Source: Streptomyces fradiae ATCC 10745 = DSM 40063 (GTDB lineage Bacteria > Actinomycetota > Actinomycetes > Streptomycetales > Streptomycetaceae). Taken from it: a DNA stretch of 64,000 nt. Position numbers and translations under genes: made by a program. Positions within the stretch are counted from its first letter, which is position 1. Every line of letters starts with the position of its first letter. This document shows positions 43,397 through 51,770 of this stretch, piece by piece. Under the pieces are notes generated by a model, which saw only the letters and a list, made by a program, of their open reading frames with translations, was not told the origin of the DNA and ran no database searches. The stretch covers positions 792,501-856,500 of the forward strand of contig NZ_CP023696.1 in NCBI RefSeq assembly GCF_008704425.1, given 5' to 3'.

Positions 43397-44569
43397 TCAG
43401 CGGCTCTCGGGGCCCGCGAGGTGGCGGGCGATGACGATGCGCTGGATCTGGTTGGTGCCCTCGACGATCTGGAGCACCTTGGCCTCGCGCATGTAGCGCT
43501 CGGCGGGGAAGTCCGCCGTGTAGCCGTACCCGCCGAGCACCTGGACGGCGTCGGTGGTGACCCTCATCGCCGCGTCCGTGCAGAACAGCTTGGCCATCGC
43601 GGCCTGCCGGGAGAAGGGCCGGCCCGCGTCGCGCAGCCGGGCCGCCGCCAGGTAGAGGGAGCGGCCCGCCTCGATCTGCGTGGCCATGTCCGCGAGCATG
43701 AAGCGCAGACCCTGGAAGTCGGCGATGGGACGGCCGAACTGACGCCGCTCCCCCGCGTACGCGACGGCCGCGTCGAGGGCCGCCTGGGCGACGCCGACGG
43801 CGCAGGCCGCGATGCCCAGGCGCCCGCCGTCCAGCGCCGACAGGGCGATCGCGAAGCCCTGGCCCTCGTCGCCGATGCGGCGGGCGTCGGGGACGCGTAC
43901 GCCGTCGAAGTGGAGCTGGGCGGTGGGTGAGCCCTTCATGCCCATCTTCTTCTCGGGCGCCGCGGCCGTGAGCCCCTCGGCGTCGCCGGGCACGAGGAAC
44001 GCGGTGATGCCGCGCGGGCCCTCGACGCCGGTGCGGGCCATCACCGTGTAGAAGTCGGCGATGCCGCCGTGGGTGATCCACGCCTTGGTGCCCGTGATGA
44101 CCCAGTCGTCGCCGTCGCGGACGGCCTTGGTGCGCAGGGAGGCGGCGTCGGAGCCGGAGGCCGGCTCGGACAGGCAGTAGCCGCCGAGGAGGCCGCCGCC
44201 GAGCATCGCCGGCAGGTGCTCGGTCCGCTGCTCCTTCGTGCCGAAGCCGGCGAGGCCGTGGCAGGCGAGCGTGTGGACGCTGGCGCCCAGGCCGACGGTG
44301 AGGCGGGCGGCCGCCAGCTCCTCCAGGACCTGGAGGTACACCTCGTAGGGCTGGTCGCCGCCGCCGTGGGCGGAGTCGTAGGGCAGGCCGAGCAGGCCGG
44401 CCTCGGAGAGGAGGGAGAAGACCTCGCGCGGGAAGTGCCCGGCTTCCTCCTCCTCGGCCGCACGGGGGGCGATCTCCCTCTGGGCGATGTCGCGTACCAG
44501 GGCCATCAGCTCCCTGGACTCCTCCGTGGGCAGCTGGCGGTCCACCGGCTGCGGGGCGCGGTCGGGCAT
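43397..44569 (-). CDS. Acyl-CoA dehydrogenase
   Basis: FAD enzyme forming trans-2-enoyl-CoA. 390 residues. Seen: the helical N-domain, YCLSEPASGSDAASLRTKA (flavin and substrate binding), WITGTKAWITHGG-type strand, GMKGSPTAQLHFDGVRVP, GGRLGIAACAVGVAQAALD, and the closing QVLGGYGYTADFPAERYMREAKVLQIVEGTNQ. The catalytic base lies in the VEGTN segment, as in short/medium-chain and isovaleryl types. Chain length is not predictable. Monocistronic; the gap upstream holds its promoter. Confidence 0.94.
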   Translation of the reverse strand: MPDRAPQPVDRQLPTEESRELMALVRDIAQREIAPRAAEEEEAGHFPREVFSLLSEAGLLGLPYDSAHGGGDQPYEVYLQVLEELAAARLTVGLGASVHTLACHGLAGFGTKEQRTEHLPAMLGGGLLGGYCLSEPASGSDAASLRTKAVRDGDDWVITGTKAWITHGGIADFYTVMARTGVEGPRGITAFLVPGDAEGLTAAAPEKKMGMKGSPTAQLHFDGVRVPDARRIGDEGQGFAIALSALDGGRLGIAACAVGVAQAALDAAVAYAGERRQFGRPIADFQGLRFMLADMATQIEAGRSLYLAAARLRDAGRPFSRQAAMAKLFCTDAAMRVTTDAVQVLGGYGYTADFPAERYMREAKVLQIVEGTNQIQRIVIARHLAGPESR

Positions 44570-44876
44570 TGCGGCGCTCTCCTCCCTGTCGGGCGCTGCG
44601 GCGGGCGCGCGAACGGGTGTGGGCGGCGCCGCCGGAACTCACTGCAGCGCCGATGCTGCCCTTCCGGATCACGGAAACGGCAGTTCAGCGGCTGTGGCGG
44701 GTCGAGTATGCCCGATCGGGTGCCTCCCGTCACCAGCGGAAAGACACCCTTCGATAACGCTCGTTCACATCCGCGCCGGCCGCGCGAGCGAGCCGGCGCG
44801 GAGAGCGGCGGGAGGGCTCACGCAGCTCCGGACGGTGGCCACGGGCACCGGACGGTCACGCGAGCCGGACACCGTG

Positions 44877-44932
44877 CACGCGTGCCCGGCGGGGCCCACG
44901 CGTGCCCGGCGGGTGCACGCGTGCCGGACGGG
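44877..44932. repeat. Three spaced copies of a CACGCGTGCC repeat
   Basis: CACGCGTGCCCGGCGGG occurs at 44877-44893 and 44897-44913, and CACGCGTGCCGGACGGG at 44916-44932, with 19-20 base periodicity. Each unit begins with the palindrome CACGCGTG. It lies in the 394-base gap 44570-44963, just past the 3' end of the SCO1431-like gene. No gene is seen in that gap. Confidence 0.75.
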
Positions 44933-44963
44933 ACCACCGGGGCCGCCGGGGCCGGGCGGCGGG

Positions 44964-45110
44964 TCAGAGGAGACCGGCGCGGGTGACGAGCATGGCGACG
45001 AGCACGACGAGGACCCAGCCGAGGACGTGCTCGAGCAGCTCGGGTCCGTCGTCCTTCGGGCCTCCGGTACGGGCGCGGAGGAGCGGAGCGGCGGCGGCGT
45101 TGGCGGTCAT
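44964..45110 (-). CDS. SCO1431-family small membrane protein
   Basis: 48 residues (or 50 from ATG 45116). N-terminal TANAAAAPLLRARTGGPKDDG, then one membrane helix (LLEHVLGWVLVVLVAMLVTRAGLL). The RTGGPKDDGP segment followed by a single C-terminal helix matches the SCO1431 family as I remember it. No function is known. The gene is conserved in order in Streptomyces. Confidence 0.8.
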   Translation of the reverse strand: MTANAAAAPLLRARTGGPKDDGPELLEHVLGWVLVVLVAMLVTRAGLL

Positions 45111-45249
45111 GGGCATCTCGCTGTCGTCGTACGGCTGTGGCCGGGGCCGGGGCTGTCCCCGTGCCCCTCCACAGTGCCAGCGGCAAACCTCCCGTGGGGC
45201 GAGACGTTGGTCACGCCCCGGCTCGCGGCGCGCCCGCCGTGCGGACGCG

Positions 45250-45375
45250 TCAGCGGACGCCGACGGCCGCGAGGGCGCGGCGCTGGGCGGGGGTCGCCCC
45301 GCCGGGCCGGTACAGGTGGCAGACACCGCCCGTACCACCTCTGACCTTGCCGTTCGCGTCGTAGCGCTTGGTGCG
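45250..45375 (-). pseudogene. 3' fragment of a C39-peptidase-like gene
   Basis: The minus strand encodes RTKRYDANGKVRGGTGGVC and then HLYRPGGATPAQRRALAAVGVR before a stop, matching the last about 40 residues of the intact gene at 53136 (RTKRYDANGKVRSGTGGVC, YIFWPVKSAPSQHRALRALGLV). Upstream, only a short NQAVR match is left, with a 5-codon deletion, and no body of the enzyme. On the plus strand an overlapping 50-codon reading (45382-45540) also looks protein-like, so the break point is not sharp. Confidence 0.7.
45320..45363. repeat. Left direct repeat bounding the accessory island
   Basis: 44 bases matching 53206-53249 at 40 positions in the same orientation, including an identical 23-base stretch ending at 45363. 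It lies in the C39 3' fragment; the partner lies in the intact C39 gene 7886 bases away. Confidence 0.75.
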
Positions 45376-45613
45376 CGACTCGACGACAGCACGGCAAACC
45401 CGGACGGCCTGATTCCCTTGCACCCGGTCCTGGCCCAGCACCTCATCGACGAACCCGGCCAACCCACCCGCAAGGTCCTCGACCTCTTCCGCCGACGGCT
45501 CCTCGCCCCAACCGAGGTCTCCGGAGCAACCGACCGCTGAACCTTGGTCTCCGCCACTGTGACCATCACCTCAAATCCGCCACCCCACAATCGCCGTCTG
45601 CGACAGTCGTCGT

Positions 45614-46888
45614 GTGACCGATCCTCACCTCGCGGACATCTCTTTCGGCGGAGTACCGGTGCACCGGCAGCTCTCGGCAAACGCCCGTGACCTCGCCAGG
45701 CGTGTGGTGGACGAGCTCGTGGGCCAGCTGCCCGCGTACGGCGCGCTGCCTTCGGAGGAGCTGCGCAACGAGACCATGAGGGTGGCGTACCAAAGCATTC
45801 ACGGCTTCGCCGAGGTGCTGCGCACCGGGGAGCTGCCGGGGCGTGAGCGGCTCGCCGTCATCCGGGAGGCGGCGGCTCACCGTGCCGAGGAGGGGCTGAT
45901 GCTCGACTCGGTGATCAGTGCCTACCACCTGGGCGCGCAGGTGGTGATCGACACGTTGGCGCCGTCGGTGAGGCCGCAGGACGTACAGGACGTCCTCGCG
46001 CTGAACCGGGTGCTGATGCAGTACCTGCAGCGCGTCACGGCGGCCGGCGTGGGAGGTTATTTCCAGGAGCGGCAGGCGGCGTTCGGTGTCGAGCACTTCG
46101 CCCAGCAGGCGCTGCTGGAAGCGCTGCTGGCCGGCTCACCCGCGCGGGAAGCGGCCGACCGGGCCGGTATCGCTCTGCCGGCGCGGTTCCTCGTGCTGAG
46201 CCTGGCCGTCGACGCGCATCCGGACGAGCGGACGCCCGGCGTGGACCCGGTGATCGCCGGGCGTCGCAAACTGCGGCGGCTGCGGATGGAGCTGGAGCGG
46301 CACGTGAGCGGAGTGGTGCTGTCGGCGCTGTCCGTGGACGGTGGTTTGGCCCTGCTGCCGGTTCCGGGCGAGCCGACCGGCGAGGGCGCGGCCGGGTTGG
46401 CCGGTGACGTACCGGAGGCCATGGCGGAGTGGGTGGACGGCGTCCTCGGGCACATGATGCGGGTGTCGGGTGCGACGATCACCGCGGGGATCGTGATCGC
46501 GGCACCGGACGGTGTGCGCAACGGGGCACGGCTGGCCGACGACGTCCGCAAGGTCGCCCAGGCCGTGGGCCGCCCACCGGGACCGTACCGGCTGACGGAC
46601 GTGGTGCTGGAGTACCAGCTGACCCGTCCCGGGCCCGCACTGGCACAGCTCTCCTCGCTGCTCGCACCGCTGGCCGGGAAGCCCGACCTGCTGGCGACGC
46701 TCAGGGCCTATCTGTCCAGCGGCATGGACCGGCGCGGCGCTGCGGAGCGGCTGAGCGTCCATCCCAACACCCTGGACTACCGGCTGCGGCGGATCACTGC
46801 TCTGACGGGCCTCGACGCGACCCGGCCAGCAGATCTGGCACGGGTGCAGGCGGCTATGGCGGCGTATGACGCCCCCGATTCTTTGTGA
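45614..46888 (+). CDS. PucR-family transcriptional regulator
   Basis: 424 residues. N-terminal helical sensor region (ELRNETMRVAYQSIHGFAEVLR, LMLDSVISAYHLGAQVVID), a central GGDEF-like/CdaR domain (FLVLSLAVDAHPDER, GATITAGIVIAAPDG), and the C-terminal PucR HTH_30 motif (LLATLRAYLSSGMDRRGAAERLSVHPNTLDYRLRRI, about 350-395). GTG 45614. First gene inside the island; it is followed after 215 bases by the secreted hydrolase gene, which it may control. Effector unknown. Confidence 0.92.
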   Translation: MTDPHLADISFGGVPVHRQLSANARDLARRVVDELVGQLPAYGALPSEELRNETMRVAYQSIHGFAEVLRTGELPGRERLAVIREAAAHRAEEGLMLDSVISAYHLGAQVVIDTLAPSVRPQDVQDVLALNRVLMQYLQRVTAAGVGGYFQERQAAFGVEHFAQQALLEALLAGSPAREAADRAGIALPARFLVLSLAVDAHPDERTPGVDPVIAGRRKLRRLRMELERHVSGVVLSALSVDGGLALLPVPGEPTGEGAAGLAGDVPEAMAEWVDGVLGHMMRVSGATITAGIVIAAPDGVRNGARLADDVRKVAQAVGRPPGPYRLTDVVLEYQLTRPGPALAQLSSLLAPLAGKPDLLATLRAYLSSGMDRRGAAERLSVHPNTLDYRLRRITALTGLDATRPADLARVQAAMAAYDAPDSL

Positions 46889-47103
46889 CCTGTCACCAAC
46901 TCCCCCGAAAACTTTCAACGGTGGAACCAAGCGGATCTCGGCCGACTCGGCCCCATCCTGGAGCGACGACTTACCTGCCGGTAACCCTCGGTTCGCGGGC
47001 GGGTAACGAGGCGAGAACCCGTCGGCATCGGGCCCGGCGGGCGTACTTCCGCTGCGTGCCGATCCCCACCTGCCGACGGCACCGAGTCCAGGAGTCGCGT
47101 CAC

Positions 47104-48702
47104 ATGAGCCGCATCACCCCCACCGCCCCTCTCCGTCCCCACAGATCCCGCATCGCCGTCACCGCGCTGACGGCCGCTATCGTGATGGGAACGGGGATCG
47201 GCCTCGCACCCGTCACGCAGGCCGTCGAGGCCCCGACGGCCGCCACCGCCTCCCAGACGCTTCCCACCACGACGCGTTTCGTCGACATCGCCGGCTACGA
47301 GGGCGTGACACTCGCCGCGAACGTCGTCGCCCCCACCGACACCAGCCGCGGCTACCCGGTCATCGTGCTCCCCACGAGCTGGGCGATGCCGCAGATCGAG
47401 TACATCGCACAGGCGACGAAGCTGGCCGAGAAGGGCTACGTCGTCGTCTCGTACAACGTACGCGGCTTCTGGCAGTCCGAGGGCGAGATCGAGGTGGCCG
47501 GTCCCAAGGACGTCGCCGACGCCCGCAAGGTCATCGACTGGGCCCTGGCCAACACCGCCGCGGACCCCGAGCTGATCGGCATGGCCGGAGTCTCCTACGG
47601 CGCGGGCATCAGCCTGCTCACGGCCGCCCAGGACGCCCGCGTCGACGCCGTATCCGCGATGAGCGGCTGGGCGGACCTCGTCGAGTCCCTGTACAAGGGC
47701 GAGACACAGCACACGCAGGCCACCGCGATACTCGCCAGCCTCGGCTACGCGACGGGCCGGCCCAGCGCCGAGGCCGCCGAGAAGATGGAGATCATGCTCA
47801 GCGGGAAGACCGACCGCATCGACGAGGTCATCCCCTGGGCAGAGCAGCGTTCCGTCGTACACCAGGTGGACCGGCTCAACACCAACGACACCGCGATCAT
47901 GCTGGCCAACGCATGGGGCGACTCGTTCTTCGCCCCCAACCAGTACGCGTCCTTCTACGAGAAGCTGAGCGGCCCCAAGCGCCTGGAGCTGCGCCCCGGC
48001 GACCACGCCACCGCGGAGGGCCTCGGCCTGCTCGGGCTGCCCAACGACGTCTGGAACAACACCTTCCGCTGGTTCGACCACCATCTCAAGGGCGTCCAGA
48101 ACGGCATCGACGCCGAGGAGCCCGTCCAGCTCAAGTCGCGCTCCGGCGGCGAGTACGAGGGCTACGCGAGCTGGGCCACCGTCCCAAGCCGCACGCAGAA
48201 CCTCCGGTTCAGGGACGACGAGGACATCCTCCCGCAGCTGGAGTCCGGCGCGAACGCCGGCATCTCCTTCCTGTCCAGCATGCTGGACCAGTTCGCCCGG
48301 GTCTCCCCCACGGTGTCCATCCCGTTGCTGCCCAGCATCAGCGCGGCCGTCTGGCAGACCGAGCGCTATGACACCGTCCAGAAGGTACGCGGCACGCCGA
48401 CCATGCGCGCGACCGTCACCAGCAACCGGTCCGACGGCACGGTGGTCGCCTACCTCTACAGCGTGAACGGGCTCGGCATCGGCGAGCTGGTCAGCCACGG
48501 CCCCGTGAGCTTCCACGGCAAGACGCCGGGGCAGCCGTTCACCCTCGACGTCGAGATGTTCTCCACCGCCTACGACGTCCCCGCCGGAAACCGGCTCGCC
48601 CTCGTCATCGACGGTGTCGACACGCTCTACAACAACTACAACACCGCGTTCCAGGCGATCGACTTCGCGGGCGGCGCGGAACTGAACGTCCCCCTCCGCT
48701 GA
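47104..48702 (+). CDS. Secreted CocE/NonD-family alpha/beta hydrolase
   Basis: 532 residues. A signal peptide covers about 1-40 (RSRIAVTALTAAIVMGTGIGLAPVTQAVEA). The hydrolase domain shows YPVIVLPTSWAMPQIEYI, NVRGFWQSEGEIEVAGPKDV, the nucleophile elbow GMAGVSYGAGIS near residue 163, a downstream Asp (ANAWGDSFF) and the catalytic His in RPGDHATAEG. A C-terminal jelly-roll domain (TMRATVTSN to LVIDGVDTLYN) is typical of X-Pro dipeptidyl-peptidase/cocaine-esterase members. AGGAG lies ten bases before ATG 47104. Substrate is an ester or peptide outside the cell; unknown. Confidence 0.9.
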   Translation: MSRITPTAPLRPHRSRIAVTALTAAIVMGTGIGLAPVTQAVEAPTAATASQTLPTTTRFVDIAGYEGVTLAANVVAPTDTSRGYPVIVLPTSWAMPQIEYIAQATKLAEKGYVVVSYNVRGFWQSEGEIEVAGPKDVADARKVIDWALANTAADPELIGMAGVSYGAGISLLTAAQDARVDAVSAMSGWADLVESLYKGETQHTQATAILASLGYATGRPSAEAAEKMEIMLSGKTDRIDEVIPWAEQRSVVHQVDRLNTNDTAIMLANAWGDSFFAPNQYASFYEKLSGPKRLELRPGDHATAEGLGLLGLPNDVWNNTFRWFDHHLKGVQNGIDAEEPVQLKSRSGGEYEGYASWATVPSRTQNLRFRDDEDILPQLESGANAGISFLSSMLDQFARVSPTVSIPLLPSISAAVWQTERYDTVQKVRGTPTMRATVTSNRSDGTVVAYLYSVNGLGIGELVSHGPVSFHGKTPGQPFTLDVEMFSTAYDVPAGNRLALVIDGVDTLYNNYNTAFQAIDFAGGAELNVPLR

Positions 48703-48727
48703 CCGGTGTCGCCGGACTGAGAGGCCT

Positions 48728-48780
48728 GCAGGCGTGCATCCTGGCCGGACCTGGTCCGGGTGGCCGGAATGCGCGCCTGC
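48728..48780 (+). terminator. Long imperfect hairpin after the hydrolase gene
   Basis: Outer arms GCAGGCGTGCAT and ATGCGCGCCTGC (11 of 12 pair) enclose a perfect inner palindrome CCGGACCTGGTCCGG (48745-48759). It starts 26 bases after the stop. Confidence 0.75.
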
Positions 48781-48795
48781 GACGGCCCGGGAAGG

Positions 48796-48891
48796 GCCGT
48801 CCTCCGGGTTGGGGGAGTCGTAGAACGACTGGTACGACACGGCCTTGCTGCCGTCGCCACTGTGGCTGCGGACCACCGTGGTCACGTTGGC
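48796..48891 (-). pseudogene. Possible gene fragment on the minus strand
   Basis: A 32-codon open stretch reads ANVTTVVRSHSGDGSKAVSY, then QSFYDSPNPEDG, much more protein-like than the surrounding antisense frames. It has no proper start or stop and lies between a terminator and a truncated gene. I do not recognise the family; it may be chance. Confidence 0.3.
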
Positions 48892-48926
48892 CGAGGGCCG
48901 GCCTGGGCGTCGGTCGAGTCGAGGAG

Positions 48927-49394
48927 ATGGGCGCGGCGCTGGCCGGCACGCCGGAGACATGCGACACGATCCTGCTGGGCCGGGTGACGTTCACCGAAGG
49001 GGCCGGGTACTGGCCGACGGTGGCGAACGGCGAGGACGCCGGCTTCGCCCAGTGGATCGACAAGTCGCCGAAGCACGTCGTGTCCTCGACCCTGGACAGC
49101 GTCGACGACTGGTCCAACAGCACTCTGCTCAAGGGCGACCCGGCCGCCGCGGTCAAGGAGCTCAAGGCGGGCGAGGGCAAGGACCTCACCGTCGCGGGCA
49201 GCCCGACACTGGTGCGTTCCCCGCTTGAACAGGACCTGCTGGACGAGCTGGTCCTGCTGATCCACCCGGTCGTCGCCAGCGAGGGCCGCAAGAAACCGTT
49301 CGCCGACGACGCCCGGCTGAAGAAGCTGGAGCCGGTCAGCGCCCAGCCCACCAGCAGCGGCGTGATCATCGCGGCCTACCGATCGGTGTGCTGA
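48927..49394 (+). pseudogene. N-terminally truncated dihydrofolate reductase-like (RibD C-terminal family) protein
   Basis: 155 codons. Seen: DTILLGRVTFTEGAGYWP, HVVSSTLDSVDDWSNS, DLTVAGSPTLVRSPLEQDLLDELVLLIHPVVASEGRKK. These match the core and C-terminus of small RibD_C-domain reductases. The usual opening strand (about 30-40 residues, a KxxxxxxxSLDG-type nucleotide-binding start) is missing, and the upstream in-frame sequence is unrelated, next to another fragment. ATG 48927 falls in the middle of the fold, so the product is probably dead, though a shortened protein could still be made. Confidence 0.65.
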
Positions 49395-49425
49395 TCCGGT
49401 ACGGGCCGCTTTCCGGACCGGATCA
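49392..49425 (+). terminator. Hairpin at the end of the reductase fragment
   Basis: TGATCCGGT (49392-49400, including the stop codon) pairs perfectly with ACCGGATCA (49417-49425) around a 16-base loop. Confidence 0.6.
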
Positions 49426-49523
49426 TGACGCTCGTCGGTCGATCGCAGGGCGCCAGTTCTTCGGGCGGGGAGGTCTACCGCAGGCCGCCAGTCCGCCAGT
49501 CCGCCCGGTCGTAGCCTTCCCTC

Positions 49524-50570
49524 ATGGTCCCGATGATCCGCGCCGCCAGCTTGCGCGGCTTCGTCCCGCTCGTCGAGCGACTGGGTGGTGAAGCGGACGC
49601 GCTACTCGCCCGGTTCGGCCTCGCCCGGCAGGCGCTGGACTCGGACGAGGCTCTCATCCCCATCACGGCCAACGACCTCGTCCTCGACGCGGCAGCGGCC
49701 GAGCTCGGCTGCCCGGACCTCGGCCTGCGCCTGGCGGAGGCGCAGGACCTGAGCATTCTCGGCCCGCTGGCGGGGGTGATCGAATCGTCCTCGACGGTCG
49801 CCGAGGCACTGGCCCTCGCGTCGAGGTACATGTTCGTCCACAGCCCGGCGCTCAGCGTCGGGGTCCAGGCCGACCCTCGGGGAAGCCGCGGTGTCGTCGC
49901 CCTGACCTATCGGAAGGACCTGCACGAGTCGCCGTACTCGCCGCAGGCCATAGAGCTCGGGCTCGGACTGTTCTACCAGGTCGCGGTGATGCTGGTCGGC
50001 AGCCGGACCGGGCTGCGGTCCGTCGAGGTCCCGCACCAGCCGCAGTCCCCGGTCTCCCGCTACACCGGATTCTTCGGAGCCGACGTCACATTCGGCTGCC
50101 GCGCAGCCGCGCTCCGGGTGGAACGTCATCTCCTCGACGAGCAGTTCGCCACCGCCGACGAGGCGATCCGGCGCCTGGCGGTGGACTACCTCGCCAGCCA
50201 CTACCCCGACCCCGCACGCAAGGTGTCCACGCAGGTCCGGCGTGCCCTGACCGGAAGCCTGGGCACCACCTCTCCGGCGATCACGGGCGTCGCCCGCCTC
50301 CTCTCCGTGCACCCGCGCACCCTCCAGCGCAAGCTCGCAGCCGAGGGCGCGTCGTTCGAAGCGATCCTCGACGAGGTACGGCGCGACGCGGCTCACCGCT
50401 ACCTCACCACGACCGACCTCCCGCTGGGGCAGGTCGCGGCGCTTGTCGGGTTCACCGAGCAGTCCACTCTCAGCCATGCCGTCCGGCGCTGGTACGGGGC
50501 CAGCCCGCGCGAGCTGCGGCGGACCGCGCAGCATCCTGCCCCTGGCAGCCGTACGGAATTGTCGCGCTGA
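49524..50570 (+). CDS. AraC-family regulator (Arabinose_bd/OruR type)
   Basis: 348 residues. N-terminal ligand domain (LRGFVPLVERLGGEADALLARFGL, DLGLRLAEAQDLSILGPLAGVIESSSTVAEAL) and C-terminal AraC double helix-turn-helix (GVARLLSVHPRTLQRKLAAEG, QVAALVGFTEQSTLSHAVRRWYGASPREL). Start ATG 49524 or 49533; ribosome site weak. It lies 63 bases before and codirectional with the MBL/SDR operon, so it is the obvious candidate controller. Regulators of this subclass often govern catabolism of a hydrophobic or aromatic compound. Confidence 0.93.
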   Translation: MVPMIRAASLRGFVPLVERLGGEADALLARFGLARQALDSDEALIPITANDLVLDAAAAELGCPDLGLRLAEAQDLSILGPLAGVIESSSTVAEALALASRYMFVHSPALSVGVQADPRGSRGVVALTYRKDLHESPYSPQAIELGLGLFYQVAVMLVGSRTGLRSVEVPHQPQSPVSRYTGFFGADVTFGCRAAALRVERHLLDEQFATADEAIRRLAVDYLASHYPDPARKVSTQVRRALTGSLGTTSPAITGVARLLSVHPRTLQRKLAAEGASFEAILDEVRRDAAHRYLTTTDLPLGQVAALVGFTEQSTLSHAVRRWYGASPRELRRTAQHPAPGSRTELSR

Positions 50571-50633
50571 AACAAGTCTCGGACCCCGTCTCGGCTGCAC
50601 TCTGAGGGCCGGCAGACCCCCGAGGAGGCACTC

Positions 50634-51770
50634 ATGGTGCAGCCGGCCCAGCAATCCGGCCCGGACCTCACCGAGATCGGCGCCCGCCCGATCCCCGAGT
50701 TCGACGGCGTGCACGACGTCTGGCCGCGCGGCAAGCGGCTCGCTGCGGTGCGGCGTGCCGCCGCGGCGTACAAGGAGCGTTTCAAGGCGCAGGGTCAGGT
50801 CCGAGCGGTGAAGTCGGTGGACATTGCGGCGGCGCCCTACCCGGTCGCCTACGCCTTCCACAACGCCGTGTCGGTGCCCACGCTCCCGCTGATCTCGATG
50901 ATCAACCGGATGATCACCGTCCAGTACGACGACTGGAACGGCGCCCCGCGCACGCTCGTGTTCGAGCCCACGGTCCCCGACGGCTCCGCGCAGGCGCCGT
51001 TCTACCAGAACCTGCGGAAGTTCATGGACAAGGTGCCGGGCGGCGATCTCATCGGGAAGGCCGTCCTCAAGTACTACAACGAACCCGGCGACGTCCTGAC
51101 GAAGCTCGGCCTGAGCGCCGACGACATCGACTTCTGCACCTTCGACCACCTGCACGTGCAGGACCCGCGGATGATCCTCGGCTCCACCGAGGCCATCGAG
51201 GGCGAGAACACACCACGCCGGCCGCTGTTCGGCGATGCGAGGATGCTCGTGCACAGCCGCGAGCTCGCCACCCTCCAGTCACTGCACCCCATGCAGTGGG
51301 CGTGGTACATCGACGGCGGACTCGGCGGCGTCGACCCGGCGAAGTTCGTGACCTTCGACGGCGACATCGAGCTCGGGCCCGGTCTGACCCTCCTGTGGAC
51401 ACCCGGCCACACCGACGGCAACCACTCCCTCGTGATCAACACCCCGGACGGCGTCTGGGTCTCCTCGGAGAACGGCATCTCCCTGGACAACTGGCAGCCG
51501 GAACTGTCGAAGATCCCCGGCGTGCGCAAGTACCACGAACGGTTCGGCCGCGAGATCTGCCCCAACGCCAACACCCTGGAAGACTCCCTCGACCAATACG
51601 ACTCCATGGTCAAGGAGAAGACCCTCGCCGACCCCGGCAAGCGGGATCCGCGCCGGCTTCAGATTCTGCCCTCGACCGAACTCGCCCCGTGGAAGCGGTT
51701 CTGGCCCGTCGTCCCCACCCACGTCCACGGCGGGATCGGCTACGGCGAGATCAAAGCGGGGTTGCGATGA
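50634..51770 (+). CDS. MBL-fold metallo-hydrolase with altered metal motif
   Basis: 378 residues. An MBL fold is suggested by TFDHLHVQDPRMILG near residue 165, LTLLWTPGHTDGNHSLVI near 250, and VVPTHVHGGIGYGE near the end. The canonical HxHxDH motif is replaced by HLHVQD, so the Asp-His pair of the second metal site reads Gln-Asp. Activity may be single-metal, altered or lost. GAGGAGG five bases before ATG 50634 is a near-perfect ribosome site. Its stop overlaps the SDR start as ATGA. Reaction unknown; the neighbours suggest a small catabolic or detoxifying pathway. Confidence 0.85.
   Translation: MVQPAQQSGPDLTEIGARPIPEFDGVHDVWPRGKRLAAVRRAAAAYKERFKAQGQVRAVKSVDIAAAPYPVAYAFHNAVSVPTLPLISMINRMITVQYDDWNGAPRTLVFEPTVPDGSAQAPFYQNLRKFMDKVPGGDLIGKAVLKYYNEPGDVLTKLGLSADDIDFCTFDHLHVQDPRMILGSTEAIEGENTPRRPLFGDARMLVHSRELATLQSLHPMQWAWYIDGGLGGVDPAKFVTFDGDIELGPGLTLLWTPGHTDGNHSLVINTPDGVWVSSENGISLDNWQPELSKIPGVRKYHERFGREICPNANTLEDSLDQYDSMVKEKTLADPGKRDPRRLQILPSTELAPWKRFWPVVPTHVHGGIGYGEIKAGLR

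Noticed and set aside
45382..45540. Plus-strand gene tail reading to a stop at 45540
   Set aside because: Looks protein-like but overlaps the C39 3' fragment on the other strand, has no start and no recognised family; mentioned only under that fragment.
46915..48960. 681-codon minus-strand ORF opposite the CocE-type hydrolase
   Set aside because: Antisense shadow of a gene with signal peptide and catalytic triad; only its first about 60 codons lie outside that gene and are treated as a possible fragment.
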